The position numbers were made by a program, and so were the translations under genes. Below the pieces are notes generated by a model, which worked only from the letters and a program-made list of their open reading frames with translations, was not told the DNA's origin and did not search any database. From contig NZ_MUBG01000001.1 of the NCBI RefSeq assembly GCF_002022415.1, forward strand, positions 248,001-312,000: a stretch of 64,000 bases of DNA. The letters are read 5' to 3'. This document shows, piece after piece, positions 32,000 to 42,217 of this stretch (the first letter of the stretch is position 1; each line of letters begins with the position of its first letter). This DNA is from Bartonella sp. WD12.1 (lineage in GTDB: Bacteria; Pseudomonadota; Alphaproteobacteria; Rhizobiales; Rhizobiaceae).

Positions 32000-33094
32000 A
32001 TGTCGCATAATACATTTGGTCATTTGTTTCGTGTAACAACATGGGGTGAAAGTCATGGCCCTGCTCTTGGTTGTGTTATTGACGGTTGTCCTCCAGGAAT
32101 TGCTTTCACTCTTACTGAAATTCAGGCATATCTTAATAAACGTAGACCCGGGCAATCAAAATATACAACGCAGCGTCAAGAGTTAGATCAAATAGAAGTT
32201 CTTTCAGGAGTTGTGACTCAAGATAACGGCACGATATTGGTAACGACAGGTACGCCGATTTCGCTATTTATTCGAAACATAGATCAATGCTCTAAAGATT
32301 ATGGTGAAGTTGTTTATCAATATCGGCCAGGTCATGCAGATTACACCTATGATATTAAGTATGGCATTCGTGATTATCGTGGTGGTGGTCGTGCTTCAGC
32401 ACGAGAGACGGTAGCGCGTGTCGCAGCAGGTGCTCTTGCCCGTAAAATTGTTCCTGGTTTGATTGTGCGAGGAGCTGTGACGGCGATAGGCCCTTATAGT
32501 ATTAATCGTGACCGTTGGGATTGGTCAGAGGTTGATAACAATCCTTTTTTTACACCTGATGCAGAAGCAGCACGTATTTTTGCTGATTATATGACTCAAT
32601 TACAAGAAAGCGGTTCATCAACTGGTGCTATTGTTGAGATTGTTGCAGAAAATGTTCCAGTAGGTTTAGGAGCACCTATTTATGCAAAACTTGATCAAGA
32701 TATTGCATCATTTTTAATGTCAATTAATGCGGTTAAGGGTGTTGAAATTGGCGATGGTTTTGCTGCAGCTCGCTTGACTGGTGAACAAAATACAGATGAA
32801 ATGCGAATGGGAAGTGACGGTAAACCGCTTTTTTTATCTAATCATGCCGGGGGTATTTTGGGTGGGATATCAAATGGACAGCCGATTATTGCACGTTTTG
32901 CTGTTAAGCCCACTTCATCAATTTTGGCTCCTTGTCGTTCAATTGATGTTAATGGTAACAATGTGGATGTGGTTACAAAAGGGCGTCATGATCCATGTGT
33001 TGGAATTCGTGCTGTGCCTGTTGGTGAAGCGATGGTTGCTTGTGCTATTGCTGATCATTATTTACGACACCGCGGTCAGATCAGTTGTAGTTGA
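32000..33094 (+). CDS. aroC: Chorismate synthase
   Basis: Last enzyme of the shikimate pathway; converts EPSP to chorismate using reduced FMN. The 364-residue protein has all three family signatures: [38 protein letters not shown], and RxDPC-like sequence (here [18 protein letters not shown]). It starts an apparent operon aroC-ribBA-xseB with gaps of ten and seven bases. Confidence 0.97.
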   Translation: MSHNTFGHLFRVTTWGESHGPALGCVIDGCPPGIAFTLTEIQAYLNKRRPGQSKYTTQRQELDQIEVLSGVVTQDNGTILVTTGTPISLFIRNIDQCSKDYGEVVYQYRPGHADYTYDIKYGIRDYRGGGRASARETVARVAAGALARKIVPGLIVRGAVTAIGPYSINRDRWDWSEVDNNPFFTPDAEAARIFADYMTQLQESGSSTGAIVEIVAENVPVGLGAPIYAKLDQDIASFLMSINAVKGVEIGDGFAAARLTGEQNTDEMRMGSDGKPLFLSNHAGGILGGISNGQPIIARFAVKPTSSILAPCRSIDVNGNNVDVVTKGRHDPCVGIRAVPVGEAMVACAIADHYLRHRGQISCS

Positions 33095-33104
33095 AAGGTA
33101 AACG

Positions 33105-34217
33105 ATGGCTTATAATCAGAAAAAAGTTGTTGCTGCTATTCAGGCTTTCGAACGCGGTGAAATTGTTGTGGTTACAGATGATGATGACCGTGAAAATGAA
33201 GGTGATTTAATTGTTGCGGCGGTTCATTGTACAGAAGAAAAAATGGCATTTATTATTCGCTATACGTCGGGTATTATTTGTACACCAATGCCAAAAGAAG
33301 AAGCACAACGATTTAATCTTGCTCCTATGGTATCGGATAATGATTCGGCGCATCGTACAAAATTTACTGTTACCGTAGATTTTAAACATGGAATAACAAC
33401 AGGTATTTCAGCATATGATCGTACATTGGCTGTTCGTAATTTAGCTAATCCCAATGCAAGTGCTAACGATTTTGTCCGTCCGGGACATATTTTTCCTTTA
33501 ATTGCGCATGAAGGTGGTGTTCTCATGCGTTCAGGTCACACTGAGGCAGCTGTTGATTTGTGTAAATTGGCTGGTTTGCCACTGGTTGGTGTTATTGGTG
33601 AATTAGTCAATGATGATGGTAGTGTTAAACATGGAGATGAAGTTACAAAATTTGCACAAGATAATCAGTTGCACATCATAACTGTTGCTGATCTTATTGC
33701 TTATCGTCAGCGTAAAGAGACACTTATAAAATATATTGGAGAAATGTATATTGAAACATTTGTAGGTCCAGCTGTAGTCAAAAGTTATCAACTTCCTTGG
33801 GAAACAGTTCAGCATGTAGCAATTGTTTTTGGTGATATTCGTGATGGGGAAGATATTCCGGTACGCTTGCATCGCGAAAACATTCTGAAGGATGTTTTTG
33901 GTCAATCACCAGATATTGAGGTTATCATGCGACGCATGGTAGAAAAAGAAAAACGTGGTGTATTTGTTTATTTGCGTGAAGGATCTGTTGGTGTTGGTTC
34001 TCAATTAGCTGTTTGTGATCAGAAAATGGCAATGGTAGGTTTAGAAAATCATGCACAAGCAATTGAACGTGCAGAAGAATGGCATCAAATTGGTCTGGGA
34101 GCGCAAATTTTGAAACATTTAGGGATTAGTTCTGTTATTGTTTACTCTTCTAAAGAGCGTCATTATGTCGGTTTAGAGGGTTTTGGAATTCGCATATCTA
34201 GAACAGATATCTTGTGA
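33105..34217 (+). CDS. ribB: 3,4-dihydroxy-2-butanone 4-phosphate synthase with degenerate GTP cyclohydrolase II domain
   Basis: The N-terminal half (about 1-205) is a complete RibB domain: [15 protein letters not shown] with metal and substrate ligands, and [16 protein letters not shown] near the end. It makes the four-carbon unit for riboflavin. The C-terminal half (about 210-370) has the GTP cyclohydrolase II fold, but the zinc cysteines and the RCDCG segment are missing; the region reads [19 protein letters not shown]. That half is therefore expected to lack cyclohydrolase activity. Fusion proteins with an inactive second half are known in alphaproteobacteria. Confidence 0.93.
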   Translation: MAYNQKKVVAAIQAFERGEIVVVTDDDDRENEGDLIVAAVHCTEEKMAFIIRYTSGIICTPMPKEEAQRFNLAPMVSDNDSAHRTKFTVTVDFKHGITTGISAYDRTLAVRNLANPNASANDFVRPGHIFPLIAHEGGVLMRSGHTEAAVDLCKLAGLPLVGVIGELVNDDGSVKHGDEVTKFAQDNQLHIITVADLIAYRQRKETLIKYIGEMYIETFVGPAVVKSYQLPWETVQHVAIVFGDIRDGEDIPVRLHRENILKDVFGQSPDIEVIMRRMVEKEKRGVFVYLREGSVGVGSQLAVCDQKMAMVGLENHAQAIERAEEWHQIGLGAQILKHLGISSVIVYSSKERHYVGLEGFGIRISRTDIL

Positions 34218-34224
34218 GGGTTAT

Positions 34225-34479
34225 ATGAAGAAAGGTATGAAAAAGGGAGATATTGCTACGTTAAGTTTTGAAGAAGCACTAAAGCAACTTGAAGTGATTG
34301 TTGAAAACTTGGAACGTGGAGATGTTCCTTTAGAACAATCAATTGATATTTATGAGCGAGGTGAAGCTCTTAAAAATCATTGTGATAAACTATTGAAAAT
34401 GGCTGAAGCTAAAGTTGAAAAAATTCGACTTTCAGATACAGGTCATCCGGAAGGTTTAGAGCCACTTGATTCTGAATAA
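34225..34479 (+). CDS. xseB: Exodeoxyribonuclease VII small subunit
   Basis: An 84-residue helical protein that joins XseA to form the exonuclease VII complex for single-stranded DNA. The ATG at 34225 has GAGGG at 34216-34220 and follows the ribB stop by seven bases; the in-frame ATG at 34183 lies inside rib[21 protein letters not shown] and [19 protein letters not shown] are the family sequence. No xseA is present here. Confidence 0.93.
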   Translation: MKKGMKKGDIATLSFEEALKQLEVIVENLERGDVPLEQSIDIYERGEALKNHCDKLLKMAEAKVEKIRLSDTGHPEGLEPLDSE

Positions 34480-34701
34480 TGTTCAGTAATCGTTTAATTA
34501 TTATTGAATGTAAAAAATAAGAATTTTGATTTATTAGAATAACTTATCAGTCTTATTTCTTATGAAATGAATGAAAAAGAAGAGAATCTGTAGATAATCT
34601 TAAATAAGTAAAGTATTTCAATGGATAATACGTCATATTCTATACAAAATAATAAAAAATGTGTGCCTATATAATATTATTGGTAATATAAGGAGTTTTT
34701 T

Positions 34702-36624
34702 TTGTCTCGGTCATTAACGCCATTACTTGATCGTATTTGTTTTCCACAAGATTTACGGGCATTTCCTGAGTCTGATTTAGTACAGTTAGCTAATGAATTA
34801 CGAGCTGAAACAATTGATGCAGTTTCTGTAACAGGTGGTCATCTTGGTGCGGGGCTTGGTGTTGTTGAGCTCACTATTGCACTGCACTATGTTTTTAATA
34901 CACCTGACGATAAGATTATCTGGGATGTTGGTCATCAAACTTATCCTCATAAAATTTTGACTGGCCGTAGGGATAAAATTCGTACTCTGCGCCAAGAAGG
35001 TGGCTTATCAGGTTTCACAAAGCGTTCAGAAAGTGTGTATGACTCATTTGGTGCGGGCCATTCTTCTACTTCTATTTCAGCTGGCCTCGGGATGGCAGTG
35101 GCGAGTATGTTAAAAGCAGAAGAAAGACGGAACATCATTTGTGTGATTGGTGATGGGGCTATGTCTGCTGGTATGGCTTATGAGGCAATGAATAATGCTG
35201 GTGCTTTGGATGCACGTTTAATTGTTATCCTTAATGATAATGATATGTCTATTGCGCCCCCTACAGGTGCTATGAGTGCTTATCTTGCAAGATTAGTTTC
35301 TCGTCCTTCTTATCGTAATTTGCGTGAACAAGTAAAAGTATTAAGCAAGAAGTTACCGAAATTCTTCTTAGATAAAGCACGGCTTTCAGAAGAGTTTGCG
35401 CGTGGTTTTTTAGTTGGGGGAAGTTTATTTGAGGAGCTTGGCTTTTATTATGTGGGGCCTATAGATGGCCATAATATGAATCATTTGTTGCCTGTTTTGA
35501 AAAATGTCCGCGAATATCCTAATGGTCCTGTTTTAGTGCATGTGGTAACGCATAAAGGGAAAGGGTATGCACCTGCAGAGGTGTCGTCTGATAAATATCA
35601 CGGTGTTAATCGTTTTGATATTGTTACGGGTAAACAGGTTAAAACACAAAGTAAGTTTCTTCCTTATACTAAAGTGTTTTCTAAGGCTTTAATAGAAGAA
35701 GCCGATCATGATGATAAGATTGTTGCTATAACAGCTGCAATGCCGACAGGAACTGGCCTTGATTCTTTTGCTGAAAAATTTCCCACAAGGATGTTTGATG
35801 TTGGTATTGCTGAGCAACACGCTGTAACTTTTGCTGCAGGTATCGCCTGTGAAGGGTATAAACCTTTTGTTGCAATTTACTCTACTTTTTTACAGCGTGC
35901 TTATGATCAGATTATTCATGATGTATCGATTCAAAAATTACCTGTGCGTTTTGCGATTGACCGCGCAGGGTTTGTTGGCGCGGATGGTGCAACACACGCT
36001 GGAAGTTTTGATATTGTTTTTTTGGCGACTCTTCCTGAGTTTGTTGTAATGGCTCCTTCTGATGAAGTTGAACTTATGCATATGGTGCGCACAGCGGCAA
36101 CTTATGATCAAGGACCTATTTCTTTTCGTTATCCACGTGGTGAAAGTGGTGGTATAGATTTACCACAACGGGGTGAGATTCTGGAGATTGGTAAAGGGCG
36201 AATTTTGTGTGAAGGTAGCAAGATAGCTTTAGTTTGTTTTGGAACTCGGTTATCTGAAGTGTTAATAGCAGCTGATGAGTTAGCGGCAGAAGGGTTATCA
36301 ACAACTGTTGCAGATGCACGCTTTGCAAAGCCTTTGGATAAGGATTTAATACGTCATTTAGCACGTGAGCACGAAGTATTAGTGACAATTGAAGAAGGGG
36401 CAATGGGTGGATTTGGGGCGCATGTACTGCAGTTTTTGGCACAGGAGGGATTATTAGAGCGCGGTTTAAAGGTTCGCACATTAAAATTTCCTGATGAATA
36501 TTTAAATCATGGTTCACCAAATAAAGTGCTTTCGAGTATTGGGCTTGATGCAACGGGTATTATTAATACTGTTTTTAATGCTTTGGGGCGTGAAATACGA
36601 ATAATACCGCAAATTCAAATATGA
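34702..36624 (+). CDS. dxs: 1-deoxy-D-xylulose-5-phosphate synthase
   Basis: Thiamine-diphosphate enzyme that starts the MEP pathway from pyruvate and glyceraldehyde 3-phosphate. The 640-residue protein begins with TTG, preceded by AAGGAG about eight bases upstream. The cofactor motif is [21 protein letters not shown]. The transketolase central domain has [18 protein letters not shown], and the C-terminal domain contains [15 protein letters not shown]. It supplies the pathway continued by IspE and IspH encoded in this window. Confidence 0.97.
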   Translation: MSRSLTPLLDRICFPQDLRAFPESDLVQLANELRAETIDAVSVTGGHLGAGLGVVELTIALHYVFNTPDDKIIWDVGHQTYPHKILTGRRDKIRTLRQEGGLSGFTKRSESVYDSFGAGHSSTSISAGLGMAVASMLKAEERRNIICVIGDGAMSAGMAYEAMNNAGALDARLIVILNDNDMSIAPPTGAMSAYLARLVSRPSYRNLREQVKVLSKKLPKFFLDKARLSEEFARGFLVGGSLFEELGFYYVGPIDGHNMNHLLPVLKNVREYPNGPVLVHVVTHKGKGYAPAEVSSDKYHGVNRFDIVTGKQVKTQSKFLPYTKVFSKALIEEADHDDKIVAITAAMPTGTGLDSFAEKFPTRMFDVGIAEQHAVTFAAGIACEGYKPFVAIYSTFLQRAYDQIIHDVSIQKLPVRFAIDRAGFVGADGATHAGSFDIVFLATLPEFVVMAPSDEVELMHMVRTAATYDQGPISFRYPRGESGGIDLPQRGEILEIGKGRILCEGSKIALVCFGTRLSEVLIAADELAAEGLSTTVADARFAKPLDKDLIRHLAREHEVLVTIEEGAMGGFGAHVLQFLAQEGLLERGLKVRTLKFPDEYLNHGSPNKVLSSIGLDATGIINTVFNALGREIRIIPQIQI

Positions 36625-37277
36625 CAATAAGGTAGTTCATAAAAAGGTTGATGCCTTTAAGTTACTGCTACAATGTGTTTACGAGCATATAATGCAATTA
36701 TATGATAAACAGTTAAGATTGATGGAAAAATACTTTTTAAATTGAGAGAATAATTTCTAATAATATAGAACTTATAGTTTGTTATTTTGTGCAGAGTTAT
36801 GTTTTATGTGCTGCATTACAATTGATAAATGCATTGTATAGTGAATCAAGTGATGATTATAATATTGGTATGCCAATAATGATTTTATGCACGTTCTCTT
36901 AAGATGTGAGTGTAGGTCTATAATTATTGCTTCTGATATCAATCATAATAGTTTAATGCACGTTTAATCTAGTATTAGTGTGGATAATATTATGAACATT
37001 TAAATGTAGAGATTTAAGACAGTAGTAGTTGTAAAATTAATTTCACTATATCGAATGTCAATTCACTTCTCTTAACTTTGTATTGTTACTTGTTTTATCT
37101 TCTTTCAAAAAGAGAGCCCAATTGTTTTGTTAGTAAAATCTCAATTTGAAATTGATGATAAGGGTGGGATATTAAAAGATCCATCAGTTGCAAGAAACTT
37201 TAAAAGTACTTTTTTGATAAATTGAACCTTCAAAGGAATAAATAAAAAAGTTTCCTTTTTTCAATCAATTATAAACG
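36625..37277. other. 650-bp gap between dxs and RNA methyltransferase
   Basis: This AT-rich region has no supported gene. In other Rhizobiales I recall a tlyA-type rRNA methyltransferase gene here; I cannot see any recognisable remnant of it. No RNA gene is visible. Confidence 0.4.
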
Positions 37278-37319
37278 ATGGTAAGCATTAGAATATTGAT
37301 TATTCGGAGAAAAACAAGA

Positions 37320-38564
37320 GTGAGTGATAACGTTATAATTGATCATATTGGAGCTAATGGTCATGGTGTAGCAAAAACACCGCGTGGCTTGGTTTATATA
37401 CCTTTTACCTTACCGGGAGAGGTTGTTAAAGTTGATCTTCATGGAAAATACGGCACACCCATTGCATTAATGAAAAAATCATTAAAACGCATTGATGCTG
37501 TTTGTAAACATTTTAAAGAATGTGGAGGATGTATGCTTCAACATTGGCATGTTGACGCATATCATTCTTGGAAACGACAATTGGTTGTTGATACACTTAA
37601 AAAATACCAGCTTGATGTAGTGATTTCTCCTTTAGTAAAGTGTGAACATTATAGCCGCCGGCGAATCATTTTAACGGCATCTATGACAAAGCAAGATCAT
37701 ATCATTGGTTTTAATCGTCATCTTTCACATGATGTTGTGGCTATTGAGGAATGTCCGGTTACTCGGTCACAGATTATATCGAAATTAAGTGATATTAGAG
37801 CGATATGTGCTCTTTTAAGCAATCATGCTAAGCAATTTCATGTAACAGTAACATCTGTTGATAATGGTTTTGATGTCGCTTTAAGTGGTTGCATCGTGCG
37901 CGATAAGCTTATTCGTCAAAACATGATACATGCAGCTCTTGTATGTGGAATTACGCGCCTATCTATTGAAGGTGAAATTTTAGTTGAGCAAGAAAAACCA
38001 TTGATTTACTTTAATGATGTCTGTGTTGAACTTCCTTCTGGAGGTTTTCTTCAGGCAACTTCTGAGGCAGAAAATGCCATAAGTCATATTATTTTAACTC
38101 ATTTTAAAAAAGCAAAAAGTGCTGTTGATTTATTTTCAGGGGTGGGAACTTTTTCTTTACGTATGGCTAAGACAATGAATGTTCATGCAGTAGAGAATGA
38201 TGAAACAGCGTTGGCAAATTTAGAGCGTGCAGCACGTTTTGCTTCTGGTTTAAAAACAGTTACTTGTGAAAAGCGTGATTTATTTCGTCGTCCACTTTCT
38301 GCAAAGGAACTTGAACGTTTTGATAGTGTTGTTTTTGATCCGCCACGCGTTGGTGCAAAAGAACAAGTATATGAGTTGGCAAAGACGACAATACCACGTG
38401 TAGTAGCTGTTTCGTGCAATCCTGTTACATTTGCTCGTGATTTGTCCATTCTTGTTGCAGGCGGTTATATAGTAGAAAAGGTTATACCGATTGATCAATT
38501 TTTGTGGTCGCCTCATGTTGAAATTGTTGCAATTTTAAGCAAACACAAAACAAAAATGCGCTAA
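37320..38564 (+). CDS. TrmA/RumA-family RNA (uracil-5-)-methyltransferase
   Basis: SAM-dependent 23S rRNA m5U methyltransferase of the RlmD/RlmC family. An N-terminal TRAM domain (VSDNVIIDHIGANGHGVAKTP) precedes the iron-sulfur cysteines in CKHFKECGGCMLQH, with a fourth in EECPVT. The SAM domain has VDLFSGVGTFSLRMA. The catalytic Cys is in VAVSCNPVTFARDL, and DPPRVGA is present. The GTG at 37320 aligns best with family N-termini (414 residues); ATG at 37278 is an alternative. Exact target site is not determined. Confidence 0.9.
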   Translation: MSDNVIIDHIGANGHGVAKTPRGLVYIPFTLPGEVVKVDLHGKYGTPIALMKKSLKRIDAVCKHFKECGGCMLQHWHVDAYHSWKRQLVVDTLKKYQLDVVISPLVKCEHYSRRRIILTASMTKQDHIIGFNRHLSHDVVAIEECPVTRSQIISKLSDIRAICALLSNHAKQFHVTVTSVDNGFDVALSGCIVRDKLIRQNMIHAALVCGITRLSIEGEILVEQEKPLIYFNDVCVELPSGGFLQATSEAENAISHIILTHFKKAKSAVDLFSGVGTFSLRMAKTMNVHAVENDETALANLERAARFASGLKTVTCEKRDLFRRPLSAKELERFDSVVFDPPRVGAKEQVYELAKTTIPRVVAVSCNPVTFARDLSILVAGGYIVEKVIPIDQFLWSPHVEIVAILSKHKTKMR

Positions 38565-38571
38565 GAAATTT

Positions 38572-38621
38572 AGCTAAAATAAAAAAGCTATTTTAAATAT
38601 ATTGAATTTTTTTATTTAGCT
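38572..38621. terminator. Bidirectional terminator candidate
   Basis: The convergent genes rlmD-like and tldD are separated by an inverted repeat: AGCTAAAATAAAAAA (38572-38586) against TTTTTTTATTTAGCT (38607-38621), pairing with one bulge. A/T-rich arms with T runs on both strands fit a two-way terminator. Confidence 0.4.
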
Positions 38622-38635
38622 TAGCTTGATTGATG

Positions 38636-40054
38636 TTATGAAAGTGTTGTTCCACCGATCGTCATATTATTAATTCGTAAATGGGGTTGTCCGATGCCAA
38701 CAGGAACGTTTTGTCCCGCTTTTCCACACATACCTAGACCATTATCCAGTTTGCTGTCATTTCCAATCATTGTAATGCGTTTCATGGCATCTGGCCCATT
38801 ACCAATCAGGGTCGCACCTTTGATTGGAGCTAAGATTTTGCCATTCTCTACTCGATAAGCTTCGGTACATTCAAATACAAATTTTCCAGAAGTAATATCA
38901 ACTTGTCCTCCACCAAATGAAACTGCATAAATACCACTTTTTAATGAAGATAGAATTTCTTGAGGCGTTTTATCTCCCCCTAGCATAATTGTATTTGTCA
39001 TCCGTGGTATTGGTGTGTGTGCGTAAGACTCACGTCGCCCATTTCCAGTTGGATTAACCCCCATGAGACGAGCATTTAATCTATCCTGCATAAAGCCTAC
39101 GAGTTTACCGTTTTCAATCAGAACGTTATGTTTTGATGGTGTTCCTTCATCATCGATGGTAAGTGATCCGCGGCATTGAGGAATTGTACCATCATCAACA
39201 ATAGTTACACCTTTTGCGGCAACTTGTTGCCCCAAAAGCCCAGAAAAAGCGGATGTTTTTTTGCGGTTGAAATCACCTTCCAAACCGTGTCCAACAGCTT
39301 CATGTAGCATAACACCAGGCCATCCATTAGCCAAAACAACATCAAATGTTCCTGCTGGTGCTGCTTGTGCCTCTAAATTGACTAAAGCCATGCGTAAAGC
39401 TTCATCAGCAGCCATTTTCCAATTTTCTTCACTAATGAATTGGTTAAATGTCTGTCGTCCACCACATCCATAAAATCCATTTTCACGTCGGTTATTATCA
39501 GAAACTACCACAGATATAGTAAGTTTAACAAGGGGACGAATGTCATGAACGAAGTATCCATCACCACGTAAAATTTCAACATGTTGGAGTGAACCGGAAA
39601 GAGCGACGGTAACTTGATGCAATTTATTATTTTTTTCACGTAAATATGCGTCAATTTTTTGTAAAAGTGCACTTTTCTCTTTAAATGATGGAGCATCAAG
39701 AGGATTGTTTGGTTGGTATAATCTTTGCTTTGGTTGTGAGGGAGCTGCACTGTAAGACCCTGTATGATTATTATAGGTTACAGCTTTAGCAGCTTCAATG
39801 GCGCGTTTGAGTGCAGCGGCTGATAATTCACCGGAGTGAGCGTATCCAGTAGCTTCTCCAGAAACAATGCGTAAGCCAAATCCTATATCTTGCTGAAATG
39901 CCCCATTTTTAAGCTGGTTATTATCAAATAAAAGTACCTCACTTTCTGTGTATTCAAGATAAAGTTCACCATCGTCAGCATTATGAAGAGCTTCTTGAAC
40001 AAGAGACTGTACTTTGGACGAAGCAATATCAAAATGATCAATCAGTGATTTCAT
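38636..40054 (-). CDS. tldD: Metalloprotease TldD
   Basis: TldD is half of the TldD/TldE protease, which degrades or matures small peptides. The 472-residue protein has the zinc motif in VMLHEAVGHGLEGDFNRK (HExxxH) and the C-terminal family sequence GMCGKAGQNVPVGIGQPHLRI. ATKPS-like beta-rich N-terminal domain is present. It is on the minus strand, downstream of the IalB-family gene. Confidence 0.95.
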   Translation of the reverse strand: MKSLIDHFDIASSKVQSLVQEALHNADDGELYLEYTESEVLLFDNNQLKNGAFQQDIGFGLRIVSGEATGYAHSGELSAAALKRAIEAAKAVTYNNHTGSYSAAPSQPKQRLYQPNNPLDAPSFKEKSALLQKIDAYLREKNNKLHQVTVALSGSLQHVEILRGDGYFVHDIRPLVKLTISVVVSDNNRRENGFYGCGGRQTFNQFISEENWKMAADEALRMALVNLEAQAAPAGTFDVVLANGWPGVMLHEAVGHGLEGDFNRKKTSAFSGLLGQQVAAKGVTIVDDGTIPQCRGSLTIDDEGTPSKHNVLIENGKLVGFMQDRLNARLMGVNPTGNGRRESYAHTPIPRMTNTIMLGGDKTPQEILSSLKSGIYAVSFGGGQVDITSGKFVFECTEAYRVENGKILAPIKGATLIGNGPDAMKRITMIGNDSKLDNGLGMCGKAGQNVPVGIGQPHLRINNMTIGGTTLS

Positions 40055-40166
40055 AGTAGTTATCCTATTTGCATTGGTGCCGGCAATGTTTATTTTCTTT
40101 ATTTAAGAAGGTTTCTAAAAGAGTTATTGGATGCACTGATCATTTAGTATTTGCAAATACTTTTTG

Positions 40167-40703
40167 TTATTTCGGTAAGTCTGCGTAAGCTTCATTCAGT
40201 CCACGCAAATCAATAAGACCACCGACTCCTTGCTCAGGGGTTGTAAAGATAAAATAAGTGGCTGTTTTGCCATTTAAAAAGAGTTTTAATATATCTTCTT
40301 TAAGGAGAGCTTCAGCAACACAGTTATCGCCCAAGCAACGCCGATATTCTATTTTTCCTATATTTTTATCATCGATTTTGATGCCAATACCAGGGCGCAA
40401 TTCCACACGAATAGGAACGAAAACCCGCATCAAAGTTTTTTGATTTTTAGGCAATTTATGAAATGTAATCCGAAAAGTGATATCGCGGCGGTCTTGTGTG
40501 CGCACATCTTGTATGATTTCACATTGTATATTAGGAGTACCTGGTGGTAGTGAGCAAACTTTTGTCCATGCACCATAAGTTTGTGGGGCAGGGACATTTT
40601 GTGTATTGGGTATTTGCGCAATAGCATAATTGGTAAAAATAACAAAAAATACGCAAATAATAATACTAAAGAAGTTTTTTTTAAGAAATTGATAAAGTGT
40701 CAT
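40167..40703 (-). CDS. Invasion-associated locus B (IalB) family protein
   Basis: A 178-residue exported protein from the ATG at 40703. A signal peptide (FFSIIICVFFVIFTNYAIAQ) precedes a domain beginning YGAWTKVCSLPPG, with further cysteines in IQCEII and in RCLGDNCVAE. This is the IalB fold, first described in Bartonella as an erythrocyte-invasion factor, though most rhizobial genomes carry several paralogues with other roles. The gene is a paralogue, not necessarily the ialB virulence gene itself, which normally lies beside ialA; no ialA is present here. Confidence 0.85.
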   Translation of the reverse strand: MTLYQFLKKNFFSIIICVFFVIFTNYAIAQIPNTQNVPAPQTYGAWTKVCSLPPGTPNIQCEIIQDVRTQDRRDITFRITFHKLPKNQKTLMRVFVPIRVELRPGIGIKIDDKNIGKIEYRRCLGDNCVAEALLKEDILKLFLNGKTATYFIFTTPEQGVGGLIDLRGLNEAYADLPK

Positions 40704-41101
40704 GGAAAACCCTGCCCAAATTGTTATTATGTTATTGTGCATAGGTTTTTATGAAAAGTAAATCCTTGTCTTAAAAGTGTAACATAAAACCAATTCTTTT
40801 CTGGAATATATTTATGCATATTTCATATGAGTGGAACAGAAGTACAAAATAAAAATAATATTTTACGAGAGTAGGATCTTGTGGCATTTAGTAAAACCTA
40901 TTTATTTTTGTGATGCCTTATTTTATATAAAGGATAACATTGATTGGAATTAATGTAAGTATTTCTATCTGTTTTGAAAGTACATATAAATAAGATAGAT
41001 ATTATATGGTCTCGAAAATACTATAATATTAATGGATCATGTTCATATATTAAATAGTATTTTTTTGTGAGTGATACTGATAGAAAAGGTTCTTTAGTGG
41101 A
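40704..41101. other. Intergenic region IalB-family gene/ctaB
   Basis: About 400 AT-rich bases with no gene. In related genomes I recall cytochrome c oxidase genes (coxB, coxA) here; no part of either is recognisable. Divergent promoters must lie in it. Confidence 0.45.
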
Positions 41102-42037
41102 ATGTGTATTTTAGAAGAATTATCAGCTAAAAATAGTCAGTCAATTCCACCAAAAGCCAGTCTTTATGATTATATTACATTATTGAAACCCCGAGTTATG
41201 TCACTTGTTGTGTTTACAGCTCTGGTTGGGCTGATGGTGTCACCTGTTACGATAAATCCATTTCATGGTGTATTAGCAATTTTATGTATTGCTGTGGGGG
41301 GAGGTGGTGCGGGGGCACTTAATATGTGGTATGACGCTGATATTGATGCGGTAATGAAACGTACGCGACAGCGCCCTATTCCTACTGGTAAAATTAGCCG
41401 TAAGAAAGCATTTGTTTTTGGTTTGGCTCTTTCTGTGCTTTCGGTTTTGGTTATGGGAGTTTTTATTAATTGGTTTTCAGCGATTTTTCTTGCTTTCACA
41501 ATTTTCTTTTATGTTGTTATTTATACGATCTGGTTGAAACGTGTAACACCACAAAATATTGTTATTGGTGGTGCAGCTGGAGCCTTTCCACCAATGATTG
41601 GATGGGCAGCTGCGACAGGGGCAATAAGTATTGAAAGTTTCCTATTATTTTTGATTATTTTTATGTGGACTCCACCACATTTTTGGGCTCTTTCTTTATT
41701 TTCATCTATTGATTATGATGCAGCAGGTATTCCTATAATGCCCAATGTACGAGGTGAATATTCAACCAAGAAACAAATTTTAGTGTATACTGTGATTATG
41801 GCGTTATGCGCTGTTGGGCCTTATATTATAGGTCTTGCCGGTATTACTTATGGTATTTGTTCAGCACTTTTAAGTGTTACTTTTATTTATCTTTCTTATT
41901 GTTTATGGAAAGTTGATACACGTGATGAAACCATTTCTATGGCAAGGAAGGTGTTTTTCTTTTCATTGTTTTATTTAGCCGCTATATTTGGAATTCTTTT
42001 AATTGAAAATCTTATTTTGTATTTCATTGTCCTTTAA
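41102..42037 (+). CDS. ctaB: Protoheme IX farnesyltransferase (heme O synthase)
   Basis: Membrane UbiA-family enzyme that farnesylates heme B to heme O for terminal oxidases. The 311-residue protein has the first Asp motif in NMWYDADIDAVMKRTRQRP and the second around LFSSIDYDAAGIPIMP, with about nine helices. PHFWALSLF is characteristic of CyoE/CtaB. It stands alone: no oxidase subunit gene adjoins it, although it lies where rhizobial genomes often carry a cox cluster. It could serve a bo-type quinol oxidase encoded elsewhere. Confidence 0.94.
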   Translation: MCILEELSAKNSQSIPPKASLYDYITLLKPRVMSLVVFTALVGLMVSPVTINPFHGVLAILCIAVGGGGAGALNMWYDADIDAVMKRTRQRPIPTGKISRKKAFVFGLALSVLSVLVMGVFINWFSAIFLAFTIFFYVVIYTIWLKRVTPQNIVIGGAAGAFPPMIGWAAATGAISIESFLLFLIIFMWTPPHFWALSLFSSIDYDAAGIPIMPNVRGEYSTKKQILVYTVIMALCAVGPYIIGLAGITYGICSALLSVTFIYLSYCLWKVDTRDETISMARKVFFFSLFYLAAIFGILLIENLILYFIVL

Positions 42038-42217
42038 TGTGATTTAAGTCGAGGAGCAAAAATTAATTCGCATCAATAGAATAATAATGTTCTATAGGTG
42101 CAACTCTTTATATAAAAAGGTGATATTTTAGTTTTTCTCTATACATTTTTTGTATAGTAGTGCCTAACAACAGTGTGTTTGGATACATGGAAAAAGTCAT
42201 AAAATGAAGGATAAATT

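Noticed and set aside
34482..34508. Imperfect 9-bp stem after xseB as terminator
   Set aside because: No T run follows and the stem is AT-rich, so support is too weak.
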